A stretch of DNA of 64,000 nt from Paludibacteraceae bacterium (lineage in GTDB: Bacteria; Bacteroidota; Bacteroidia; Bacteroidales; Paludibacteraceae), in NCBI GenBank assembly GCA_024401435.1, contig JAKSLB010000015.1, positions 1-64,000 of the forward strand, given 5' to 3'. Both the position numbers and the translations under genes were made by a program. Below the pieces are notes generated by a model. It saw only the letters and a program-made list of their open reading frames with translations. It searched no databases and had not been told where the DNA came from. The stretch's first letter is position 1, and every line of letters begins with the position of its first letter. This document shows, piece after piece, positions 16,040 to 24,118 of the stretch.

Positions 16040-19000
16040 ATGATAACAAAAGATAATCTCAGAAAAGTACTTGACATATTAGGATTCAGAGACGATTCCA
16101 ATTCGGGAGTCTATATCCAAAAGTATTCGGATGATATGGTTTCCATTGAAGTTGATTTCAATGAGCAAAAAATCAAATACTTTCCTATGGACAATACTTT
16201 TAAGGAAGGAGAATTCCCTACCATAGCAAAGCCGTCTACTGGTTTTGTGGCTCATAGGGATACTACTTTCAATTTCGGTGCAAATGAGAATTTTGTTTGT
16301 CTCGTGTGCGCCGATTATCTTTTGAAAAAGGGATATAAGGCCAATCATATTGTTTTTGAACCTGCATTCAAGATAGGGCACGTCAATAAACCCTCCTACG
16401 GAGATATTCTGGTTTTCGACAAGGAATACAAGCCTCTGATACTTATAGAAAACAAGACTTATGGCAAGGAGTTCAATACAGAATGGAGCAATATGCAAAA
16501 GGATGGTGGTCAACTCTTTAGTTATATCAGTGGTATGAGTGGCAAACTCGGAGTATGTGAGAATATCGCTCTTTATGCCTGCGATGTAGATAGTCAGATT
16601 AATAGCAAGATACACATTGTTACATTGAAGGACAATGAAAATCGTCTAAAGGATCTTGATAATCCAATTTCGTTCAAGGATTGCAATGGCAAATATTTCG
16701 AAGTTTGGGACAAGACTTATGGAAAAAGTTTTGAGACCAAAGGCCTTTTCGAAGATGGCATTGAGCCATATACTATTGGTAAAAACAAATACACAATCAA
16801 GGATCTGAAAACGCTGTCTCATTCAGAGATAGGCTCTATCTATCACGCATTTGCAACTACGTTGAGATATCACGCCATTACTGATTTCGAGCATACATTT
16901 TATATCTTGATGGATCTGTTCTTGTGCAAGATTACAGATGAGAAGCACAATCCCGATGATTTGCAGTTTTATTACAAGGGTATTACACGCGACACACCAA
17001 AGGAATATTGCAACCGTCTTTTGAGGCTATATCAGCAAGGCAAGGACGACTTGTTCAATATCAAGGTTATAAACAAGGATCGTGAAGATATTACGCGTAT
17101 TTTTGAGGATACCAACCGTACTAAAAACGGCTTGTATGACGCCATTGTTGAATTGGTTGATGAGATCAAATTCTACAATATCAAGAAATTCAATTTTATA
17201 AGTGTGGAGAATAAGGAAGAGTTTGAGATTAATTTTCAGATTCTTATAAAAATAGCCTCACTTATCCAGGATATCAATTTGAGCAATAGCGAGACAAATC
17301 ACTTTTTCGGTGATTTGTTTGAGGGTTTGTTGTCGAAAAATGTTCATCAGACCGAGGGACAATTTTTCACACCTATGCCTATTACTAATTTCATTATCAA
17401 TTCGTTGCCCGATTTCAGCAAAGGTAGTCCCAAAATTCTTGATTTTGCCTGTGGTGCCGGACACTTTCTCACAGAGTTCGTTAAGCAATATCCAAATGCC
17501 AAACTTTATGGTATAGAGAAAAGTCAGACCTTGAGTCAGGTGGCCAAAATTGCAACTATTCTTAACGGTTGTCAGGATGCTCGTATTGTCTTCAAGGACT
17601 CGCTTTCTGATATCAATGTTATGGACAAACGTTATCAAGGTTTTGATGATGAGTCCTTTGATTGCATTATTGCCAATCCGCCATATTCTGTAAAGGGTTT
17701 TCTCGAGACACTTACCAAGAATGATATCGACCAATATACTCTCAAGAATTATGTGGACGAAAAAGCATACCCTACCAACAAATCCATAGAGTGTTTCTTT
17801 ATGGAAAAGGCGTACAAAATGCTCAAAAACAAGGGCTTCTTTGGTATTGTGTTACCCTCAAGTATGTTGAGCAACGACAATCTCTATGAATACACCAGAG
17901 CATTACTTTTCAGAAACTTCAATATAATGAGCGTCGTGTCGCTTAATAGCAGAACTTTTGGCTCTACTGGCACCAATACTATCATATTGTTCGCTCAAAA
18001 AATCAAGAAAAACGCTGATGGTCTTGTTGGTACTATGCTCAAAAAACAGGATATCACACAGTACAATACTTACGGTTTTGTGGAGGAATATTGTGACAAA
18101 CAGCAATATGACCGTAACGATTATTTTGCCTTGATGCAGGATAAGGTTTTGTCTGACAGCCTGAATCTTAATCCCATTATTCAGGAATACCGTAATAGTT
18201 TCAAGGCTCCCAAAATACCGGCAACGCTTCAGAAAAAGTGGTTTGAGGAATCTGATGGTTTTGATGCTGATTGGAAAGCCTCAAAACTATACAACAAGAA
18301 ATTTAAGGAGTTTGTAAATTCCGAGCAATACGTTATCAAAGAACAGGAATATTTTGAGCAAAAATTCATTGAATATGCAATAGAAATCGAAAAAGAAAAA
18401 CTGACCGTTTTCGTTGAGATAGCGGACAACAACGTTTTGTTGCTACAGAGTCCACCTGACAAAATCGGCTCTAAGAGTAACAAGGCGGGAATTGTAAATT
18501 TCCTTGGTTACGATTGGAGCAACCGAAAGGGAGACGAGGGTATCAAATATGTTACGGAGATGCCTGTGTATCAGCCTTCGGATGATGATGATGAAGATGC
18601 AGATGCTCAGGAACAGATAAACTCTATCAAATATATAAAAACACCATTGTATAATCCTCAGGATAAGGACGATAATACAAAACTTGCGTATAGAATCAGA
18701 GAACATATATGCGAGAATGCCCGAGGTATATCTCCATTGTCGGTGCCAAGTAATATTTCCGAGAATTTGGATTTGGTAAATATTTCCAAACTCACTGATT
18801 TAATCGATTTTTCACGTTCCACATTTGACAAGTCGATAAAGACAACTGCACCCAAAAATATTGTGCAAATCAAGTATAAGAAAGGAATTCCTGTTGTAAA
18901 GTTGGGAGAGGTATGTGATATTAAAATAGGTGGTACACCTGATAGGAACAATAATTCTTATTTTATTGGTAAAAATTTATGGGTTTCTATTTCAGAAATG

Positions 19001-20020
19001 AATGGACAATTAATAGTTGATACCAAAGAAAAAATTTCTGATGAAGGCGTAAAAAAATCCAATGTTAAACTAATAAAGAAGGGAACTACTTTGTTGAGTT
19101 TCAAATTGAGTATCGGTAAAACAGCCATAGCAGGAGTTGATTTATACACTAATGAAGCAATTGCAGGTTTGATACCGTTGTCCGATAATATAACTAACGA
19201 GTTTATTTTTGCCCTATTTAATAGTAGGATAATTGATTTGGATAATGTTGATTATAAGGCCTTTGGTAAAAGTTTGAATTCTACTTATTTAAAACAAGAT
19301 GTTCAAATTCCTTTGCCTTCTCTCGACGTTCAAAACGAAATTGTACGCAAATGTTCTGCGCTTGACAATCAACTTCAAGAGAGCAAAAGGAAGGTTGAGG
19401 TTTTGAAGGCGGAAATTGAGGAGAGGGCTGATATGTTATTTGATAAATATGAATTAAAAAGTATTGGATCTTTATGTGAATCACCAATGTATGGTGCTAA
19501 TGTGTCTGCAAAAGAAGGAAACAAAGATTCTGATTATCGTTATATAAGAATAACTGATATTACAGATGACGGTAATTTGAATGATGATTGGAAAACCGCG
19601 GAAGTGATTGAAGAAAAATATATCCTCAAAGAAGGTGATTTTTTATTTGCTAGAACAGGTGCGACAGCCGGTAAAACTTTTTGCTACAAAGCAGATTATG
19701 GCAAAGCGATATATGCTGGATATTTGATAAAATTTCGACCAAATGCAGAATTGTTACATTTTGATTACCTCAGAATTGTAACAAAATCAACTATATACAA
19801 AAAATGGGCTGAAAATACAAGAGGAGGTACCGCTCAACCCAATATTAATGCTCAGCAATATTCTGGCTATAAAATTCCCGTTCCGTCACTCTCTGTACAG
19901 CAAGAAATTGTTTCCAAAATAGAAACTATCGAACAACAGATATCAAAACTGAAGTCAGAAATCGAGAACATTCCACAGAAGAAAAAGGCAATATTGGAAG
20001 ATGCTTTGATAGAGAAATAA
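16040..20020 (+). CDS. Single-chain restriction-modification enzyme: nuclease, N6-adenine methylase and specificity domains
   Basis: About 1326 residues. An HsdR-like PD-(D/E)XK domain occupies the N-terminal 200 residues, with D122, E137-x-K139 (SYGDILVFD, LILIENKT) and a QxxxY motif (QLFSY, 158-162). The gamma-class methylase follows, with SAM motif ILDFACGAGHFLTEF near 465-479 and NPPY near 545. The C-terminal 380 residues hold two target-recognition domains (starting VVKLGEVCDIKIGGTP and KSIGSLCESPMYG), each followed by a coiled spacer, as in HsdS. No helicase/translocase is present, so type IIG-like cutting is expected. The ATG at 16040 (MITKDN) is preferred over 16001. Confidence 0.85.
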   Translation: MITKDNLRKVLDILGFRDDSNSGVYIQKYSDDMVSIEVDFNEQKIKYFPMDNTFKEGEFPTIAKPSTGFVAHRDTTFNFGANENFVCLVCADYLLKKGYKANHIVFEPAFKIGHVNKPSYGDILVFDKEYKPLILIENKTYGKEFNTEWSNMQKDGGQLFSYISGMSGKLGVCENIALYACDVDSQINSKIHIVTLKDNENRLKDLDNPISFKDCNGKYFEVWDKTYGKSFETKGLFEDGIEPYTIGKNKYTIKDLKTLSHSEIGSIYHAFATTLRYHAITDFEHTFYILMDLFLCKITDEKHNPDDLQFYYKGITRDTPKEYCNRLLRLYQQGKDDLFNIKVINKDREDITRIFEDTNRTKNGLYDAIVELVDEIKFYNIKKFNFISVENKEEFEINFQILIKIASLIQDINLSNSETNHFFGDLFEGLLSKNVHQTEGQFFTPMPITNFIINSLPDFSKGSPKILDFACGAGHFLTEFVKQYPNAKLYGIEKSQTLSQVAKIATILNGCQDARIVFKDSLSDINVMDKRYQGFDDESFDCIIANPPYSVKGFLETLTKNDIDQYTLKNYVDEKAYPTNKSIECFFMEKAYKMLKNKGFFGIVLPSSMLSNDNLYEYTRALLFRNFNIMSVVSLNSRTFGSTGTNTIILFAQKIKKNADGLVGTMLKKQDITQYNTYGFVEEYCDKQQYDRNDYFALMQDKVLSDSLNLNPIIQEYRNSFKAPKIPATLQKKWFEESDGFDADWKASKLYNKKFKEFVNSEQYVIKEQEYFEQKFIEYAIEIEKEKLTVFVEIADNNVLLLQSPPDKIGSKSNKAGIVNFLGYDWSNRKGDEGIKYVTEMPVYQPSDDDDEDADAQEQINSIKYIKTPLYNPQDKDDNTKLAYRIREHICENARGISPLSVPSNISENLDLVNISKLTDLIDFSRSTFDKSIKTTAPKNIVQIKYKKGIPVVKLGEVCDIKIGGTPDRNNNSYFIGKNLWVSISEMNGQLIVDTKEKISDEGVKKSNVKLIKKGTTLLSFKLSIGKTAIAGVDLYTNEAIAGLIPLSDNITNEFIFALFNSRIIDLDNVDYKAFGKSLNSTYLKQDVQIPLPSLDVQNEIVRKCSALDNQLQESKRKVEVLKAEIEERADMLFDKYELKSIGSLCESPMYGANVSAKEGNKDSDYRYIRITDITDDGNLNDDWKTAEVIEEKYILKEGDFLFARTGATAGKTFCYKADYGKAIYAGYLIKFRPNAELLHFDYLRIVTKSTIYKKWAENTRGGTAQPNINAQQYSGYKIPVPSLSVQQEIVSKIETIEQQISKLKSEIENIPQKKKAILEDALIEK

Positions 20021-20027
20021 TATATTT

Positions 20028-20516
20028 GTGAAATTAAATTTAAACGACATGCCACTAAAAGGAATAGGAAACAAAAAATATCATCAGAGAATCATTTCTG
20101 ATTTGATATTTGCAATCAGAAAGAATTTTGCAAAAAAGAGAATCAAGGGAATGGAAGTTTTGCCGGAAATATCCATTTCTTCATTAGAGTGTTACGAATA
20201 TGCTCAATGCGGAACGGTAGTAAAGGATTACAATTTCGATATAGCAATAATTGACAATGACGACAATTTGTTGATGATAATCGAAGTGGAAGGAGGCAAA
20301 AGGAACAAAACTGAGATTAATAAAAAATTGGAAGATTGCCTAAAGAATATTGACGACTTGCAAGAGATAATGTCAATAGAGTATAATAAGGATGGTGATT
20401 TGAAGTTTTATCATTATTCATTGCAAAGAGGTAAATTGGTAAAACAAGAGACAACTTCTCATTGCGAATTGCTCAATATGAACTTCAAAACGTCGCTTGT
20501 CTCGTTGAAGAAGTGA
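20028..20516 (+). CDS. Small protein, possible PD-(D/E)XK nuclease fold, partner of the restriction enzyme
   Basis: 162 residues starting at GTG (20028) or 155 from the ATG at 20049. It begins 7 bp after the restriction-enzyme stop, so it is probably in the same operon. The central stretch YNFDIAIIDND then LLMIIEVEGGKR has the D...E-x-E pattern of degenerate restriction-like folds, preceded by a helix with basic residues (AIRKNFAKKRIKG). I do not recognise a named family. A role as accessory nuclease or modulator is inference. Confidence 0.6.
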   Translation: MKLNLNDMPLKGIGNKKYHQRIISDLIFAIRKNFAKKRIKGMEVLPEISISSLECYEYAQCGTVVKDYNFDIAIIDNDDNLLMIIEVEGGKRNKTEINKKLEDCLKNIDDLQEIMSIEYNKDGDLKFYHYSLQRGKLVKQETTSHCELLNMNFKTSLVSLKK

Positions 20517-20881
20517 TATAATACTATTAACAAACCGACAGTATCTCCGTCGCAGATGTTGCCGGTTAAACGTAGTGTGGGAGAAGTATCTTCACTTAAA
20601 CAACTACCCATTCCCCTCAATGAGTGACGAAAAACATAAAAATTCATCCTCATTAGGAAATGTTTTTTCGTTTGATTTTTCATATAAAAAGGATAAAAAC
20701 GCTCGAATCCTTGACAAGATAAAATTTTTTAGTTACATATTGCAACCAATATGACCTCCCACGCTTCTCATAAGAACAGCGCACCCGGGGAGGTCTTCGA
20801 GTTTTATATGGAATACCAAAATTCTGTGATTTTTTGTAAAGGTTTCGTTTTTAAACGAATCTTTTTGACCTATAGGACAAA
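20517..20881 (+). other. Intergenic region with two hairpins, possible RNA
   Basis: No credible gene. GACCTCCC (20753-20760) pairs with GGGAGGTC (20788-20795) across a 27-base loop, and TTCGTTT/AAACGAA followed by TCTTTTT (about 20846-20870) looks like an intrinsic terminator. Together they could mark the 3' part of a short RNA, but no good promoter was found. Confidence 0.35.
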
Positions 20882-20951
20882 ATTTAGACAAAATATTACG
20901 TTGATTATTTATGCAAAATAGAAGTCGGGCTTCTATTTTGCATAATTTTTT
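20882..20951. repeat. Duplicated 3' end of the downstream ATPase gene, with its terminator
   Basis: Forty-five bases (20882-20926) are identical to 22126-22170, including the last codons of the ATPase (NLDKILR-stop). The terminator hairpin ATGCAAAATAGAAG/CTTCTATTTTGCAT is present in both, differing only in the loop. The copy is a tail without a gene, left upstream of the ATPase. Confidence 0.85.
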
Positions 20952-20952
20952 C

Positions 20953-20960
20953 TACATTTG
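20953..20960 (+). promoter_or_regulatory. -7 box for the DUF4143 ATPase
   Basis: TACATTTG fits TAnnTTTG and lies 22 bases before the ATG at 20983. It starts right after the T-run of the duplicated terminator. Confidence 0.55.
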
Positions 20961-20982
20961 CAATGTGTAAAATTCAGATGTT

Positions 20983-22149
20983 ATGGTAAAGTTTATCCGT
21001 AGAGAAATAGAAACGTCAATAATAGATGCAAGCAAGTATTTTTCAGTTATTAGTGTGATTGGCCCCCGTCAATCGGGTAAAACAACGCTTATCAAGAATT
21101 TGTTCTCTACATTGCCATACTATTCTTTAGAAGATTTAGATGTGCGTAATGTTGCCAAGGAAGATCCACGAGGTTTCTTGGCTAAGTTCCCCAATGGAGC
21201 CGTTTTAGATGAGGTGCATAATGCGCCGGAATTGCTATCATATATTCAAGGAATAGTTGACAACGACGAATCGGTTCGATTTGTATTGTCTGGCAGTTCA
21301 CAATTTTCTATGCTACAGTCCGTAACGCAGTCGTTGGCTGGGCGTACTGCGATATTTGAATTGATGCCGTTTTCCTATTCGGAGCTACACGATGAGTTAG
21401 CAAATAAATCGTTGGATACAATTCTTTATAATGGCTTTTATCCAGCTATTCACAGTGGTAGAAACAAAGCCGAATATCTTTACCAAAGTTATGTGAAAAC
21501 GTATTTGGAGCGTGATGTTAGACAACTGCTCAATATAGGCGATATGGATGCGTTTCAAAAGTTTTTGCGTGTGTGCGCAAGCCGCATAGGAAGCATTTTT
21601 AAAGCGGTAGATATTGCAAATGAAATAGGCGTTTCTTATAAAACTATACAATCATGGATGTCGGTTCTTCAAGCGTCATACGTAATAATATTACTTCAAC
21701 CTTTTTCCACTAATACGGAAAAACGTCTCACAAAATCGCCCAAAATCTATTTTGTAGATACAGGGTTGGCTTGTTATCTTTTAGGAATTGAAAACGAAAG
21801 TCAACTATCTCGAGATCGTATGCGAGGAAATTTGTTTGAGAATTTTGTAGTTATGGAGGCATTAAAAAAACGCTATAACCAAGGCAAAGAAAGCAATTTG
21901 TATTTTTATAGAGATAGTAATCAGAATGAAGTTGATTTGTTGGTGAAAAAAGCAAACGTATATGATGCGATTGAAATAAAATCATCGCAAACATTTCATC
22001 CCGAATTTGAAAAAGGACTAAAGATGTTTAAGCAAAATTTCGAATCCCATACTGCAAATTGTTCAGTCATATATACGGGAGATTTGGAGGTTGATACCAA
22101 GGAAATTAAACTCTATAATTATAAGAATTTAGACAAAATATTACGTTGA
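20983..22149 (+). CDS. AAA_14/DUF4143 family ATPase
   Basis: 388 residues. Walker A GPRQSGKTT (27-35), Walker B AVLDEVHN, sensor VLSGSSQF, and a C-terminal DUF4143 region with a nuclease-like NEVDLLVKKANVYDAIEIKS (D, E-x-K) near residues 327-346. Such ATPases are very common in Bacteroidetes accessory DNA; their function is unknown. It is a single-gene unit bounded by direct repeats made of its own 3' end plus terminator. Confidence 0.85.
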   Translation: MVKFIRREIETSIIDASKYFSVISVIGPRQSGKTTLIKNLFSTLPYYSLEDLDVRNVAKEDPRGFLAKFPNGAVLDEVHNAPELLSYIQGIVDNDESVRFVLSGSSQFSMLQSVTQSLAGRTAIFELMPFSYSELHDELANKSLDTILYNGFYPAIHSGRNKAEYLYQSYVKTYLERDVRQLLNIGDMDAFQKFLRVCASRIGSIFKAVDIANEIGVSYKTIQSWMSVLQASYVIILLQPFSTNTEKRLTKSPKIYFVDTGLACYLLGIENESQLSRDRMRGNLFENFVVMEALKKRYNQGKESNLYFYRDSNQNEVDLLVKKANVYDAIEIKSSQTFHPEFEKGLKMFKQNFESHTANCSVIYTGDLEVDTKEIKLYNYKNLDKILR

Positions 22150-22196
22150 TTATTTATGCAAAATAGAAGTTCGACTTCTATTTTGCATAATTTTTT
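22126..22196 (+). terminator. ATPase 3' end and terminator (right copy of the direct repeat)
   Basis: The last codons of the ATPase are followed by a hairpin with 14-bp arms ATGCAAAATAGAAG/CTTCTATTTTGCAT and a T-run. It is the right-hand partner of 20882-20951. Confidence 0.85.
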
Positions 22197-22249
22197 GAAA
22201 GAGGATGAGAATGGTTGATCGCAGCTTTATTAGTTTTGACAGGTCTCAT

Positions 22250-22465
22250 TTAGTAATTCATTCCAAACATCCATAGTGGGACGATGTTAGCATGTCCGGT
22301 TTCAATGTCATCTTTTACCACTATGCCAAAAGGGAGTTCTTCTGTCTGCTTTTGTCCTTTTTTCTTGCCGCCTGTTTCAAACGTGTATTTATCGATGCAG
22401 AAATCAGACTGCTTAGAGGCTGTCAGTTTGTTCTTTAAAATGATTGGTGTGCTATCATACGCCCT
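22250..22465 (-). pseudogene. 3' fragment of a lost gene, possibly another ATPase
   Basis: On the minus strand a clean open frame of 70 codons reads toward a stop at 22250. It starts in the middle of the palindromic repeat at 22461 and ends with DDIETGHANIVPLWMFGMNY. The NIVPLW-x-FG ending resembles the NIEVVPLYAWGNY ending of the DUF4143 ATPase at 24119-25453, so it may be the tail of a relative. No start codon or ATPase core remains. Confidence 0.6.
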
Positions 22466-22585
22466 GAAAGGGCAAAAGAATAATACGGGAAAGTGCTTTT
22501 GCCCCTTCAGGGCGGAATGTCTTTCGTCGTTATTTTTACCTAGGACGTTGCCCTAGGCTGTATAATGTTGCCCTTTCAGGGCGTG
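22461..22585. repeat. Cluster of GCCCTGAAAGGGC palindromes
   Basis: GCCCTGAAAGGGCAAAAG (22461-22478) and the inverse CTTTTGCCCCTTCAGGGC (22496-22513) pair at 17 of 18 positions. TTGCCCTAGG and GCCCTTTCAGGGC (22570-22582) follow. Similar sequences are common between genes in Bacteroidales, from memory. The cluster breaks the pseudogene at 22250-22465. Confidence 0.75.
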
Positions 22586-22690
22586 GACTTATCTTTTATG
22601 TTCAATGATTCCTATAACATTCATAGAAAGACTTTGACTATTTTGTAGAGGACGTTATAAAAAAGGTTCCCAAACAATCGTGTTTTTCGA

Positions 22691-22778
22691 GCAGGGACTT
22701 GTCTCAAACTTTTATCTCTTCATTCGCTGTTTTTCAATGTGTTATAATTTTGTTTTTGCGTTTAGCGGACACCAATAA
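22691..22778 (+). repeat. Dispersed repeat shared with 46772-46858
   Basis: Both copies begin CAGGG(A)CTTGTCTCAA, continue with TTTTA and CGCT blocks, and end GTTTAGCGGAC then AATAA. The middle has diverged. Each stands just upstream of the promoter of an accessory gene. Confidence 0.6.
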
Positions 22779-22815
22779 AAAAATATAAATTTGATATGTA
22801 ACAAAACCTATTTTC

Positions 22816-22846
22816 TTGTCTCTATAGAATAGATAATATATTTTTG
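22816..22846 (+). promoter_or_regulatory. Promoter of the Uma2-like gene (TTG-N20-TATTTTTG)
   Basis: TTG at 22816-22818 and TATTTTTG at 22839-22846, 20 bp apart. The predicted transcript starts after 22850, so an upstream in-frame start at 22844 is excluded and ATG 22865 or 22871 is used. Confidence 0.7.
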
Positions 22847-22864
22847 AATATAACAAATAACAAA

Positions 22865-23323
22865 ATGACAATGAAAGAAAACAAAAACACACAATTGCAA
22901 ACTGCCAAAGGACTTGGCATGCCTGCGCCGACACAGACTCACCAAAAGATTGTAGCAAGAATTTACAAAAATTACTTGAAGAAATTCAAGAAGGAGAACA
23001 TGATGATGGGGGTCGCCGTGATAGAAGAGCCCGAAAGAATTCCCGACATATCCATTTGGAAAAATATGGGCGGTATAAAGGACGATGCGACCAATCCGTT
23101 ACTAACAATAGAGATCACACACAATTCAAGAAACGACCTATATTCGATGACAAGCATTCGGGAGACATTCGACTATCTGCCCACACTTTGCGAAGCATTT
23201 GTCTATAACTATACGACAGACACGTGGACACGCTTCCGCAGAGAAAAGGACGAGATAGTGAAAGAAGCAGATCAAGACTATTCTCAGATTTTACGTTGTT
23301 ACCTGCATACACTACTGAAATAA
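22865..23323 (+). CDS. Uma2-like PD-(D/E)XK family protein
   Basis: About 152 residues. RIPDISIWKN followed by LLTIEITHNSRNDLYSMTS gives the PD...E-x-T pattern of Uma2/DUF820 restriction-like folds, here with Thr instead of Lys in the third position. The segment FDYLPTLCEAFVYNYTTDTW matches the post-catalytic strand-helix arrangement. Function unknown; relatives are abundant in accessory DNA. It is isolated between repeats. Confidence 0.55.
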   Translation: MTMKENKNTQLQTAKGLGMPAPTQTHQKIVARIYKNYLKKFKKENMMMGVAVIEEPERIPDISIWKNMGGIKDDATNPLLTIEITHNSRNDLYSMTSIRETFDYLPTLCEAFVYNYTTDTWTRFRREKDEIVKEADQDYSQILRCYLHTLLK

Positions 23324-23374
23324 TCTCAAAAGCGAGGGTTAACAACCATCCCAACAGGGATACAATATGAACAA

Positions 23375-23463
23375 TGAGGGTGTATCAAAACTAAACTTCC
23401 TAAATTTTGAACTATCAAAATGTAAGTGGTAAATTTCATGCTTTACACTTTGATACACCCTCA
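23375..23463. mobile_element. Solo IS-like or MITE element with 15-bp terminal inverted repeats
   Basis: TGAGGGTGTATCAAA (23375-23389) and its exact inverse TTTGATACACCCTCA (23449-23463) enclose 59 bp without coding capacity. Ends of the form GAGGGTGT-TCAAA resemble those of some IS families in Bacteroidetes (from memory, perhaps IS1182-like). Flanks ACAA and ATTGT extend the symmetry after a short gap. Confidence 0.65.
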
Positions 23464-24118
23464 ATTGTTATCTACAGCGTAGGTTAGCAAACTTCTCGCT
23501 AAGGATATACCTTACACTATTTTACAAAAACTATACAGTTTGTTTCATCCTCCAATAATTATTCATTTTATCTTTACAGATATGGATACAAACCTATATC
23601 TTTGCCACGTTGTGAAAGAACGAACTACCTTGCATAACATCGATTTTCTATCTGAATTTCACCTAAGACTTTTGTTAGTTCTACATCTTACTGATAAAAT
23701 TTATATTGTGATGATCTATTCTTTTCTAATTAAGAAAATAGCTCCTAATAGTTAGGCCTAAAGGGGACTTATATAAATTCGATTATAAATAATCTACATT
23801 CAATTATATAAGGATTTTATTCCTTCGTAAGATCATGCGATTTCTCGCATAATCCGATAGGCTATAGCATGTTTTTACGTATAAACAACCTATCAAACCC
23901 GAAAAGATTATAATTATTCTTTGTACAGGCCACTCAGTAGGGTTTGATAGGTTTCCTTTTGAATCATAATGACACTATTCAATACATGACTGTTAATATT
24001 CTAAACCACTATGCTTAAATCTTCTGTTTTGTTTTTAAATAGGTTCAATAAACTGATTTCAAAGTCTTGAAAAGTTCATATCAACCATTTCGTTACATTT
24101 ATATCTCAAATGATCGAT
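23464..24118. other. Gene-free stretch with small palindromes and an orphan -7 box
   Basis: No convincing gene in about 650 bp. TATCTTTG at 23597-23604 is an orphan promoter-like box. ATGCGA/TCGCAT (23835-23850) is a small hairpin, and AACCTATCAAACCC (23887-23900) pairs with GGGTTTGATAGGTT (23940-23953) across 39 bases. Open frames here lack family features. Confidence 0.5.
23763..23816. repeat. Short decayed MITE-like repeat
   Basis: Begins GGGGACTTATATAAATTCGA and is close to the right end (inverse) of the copy at 62354-62550, GGGGACTTCTATAAATTCCC. The other end AATTATATAAGGATTTT is degenerate. Confidence 0.5.

Noticed and set aside
16079-16615. 178-codon minus-strand frame within the restriction-enzyme gene
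   Set aside because: Antisense shadow of the conserved nuclease domain.
22284-22556. 90-codon plus-strand open frame
   Set aside because: It runs antisense to the pseudogene and through the palindrome cluster; composition is not gene-like.
23540-23755. 71-codon open frame in the 23.5-kb gap
   Set aside because: No recognisable motif, and a TATCTTTG box lies inside it.
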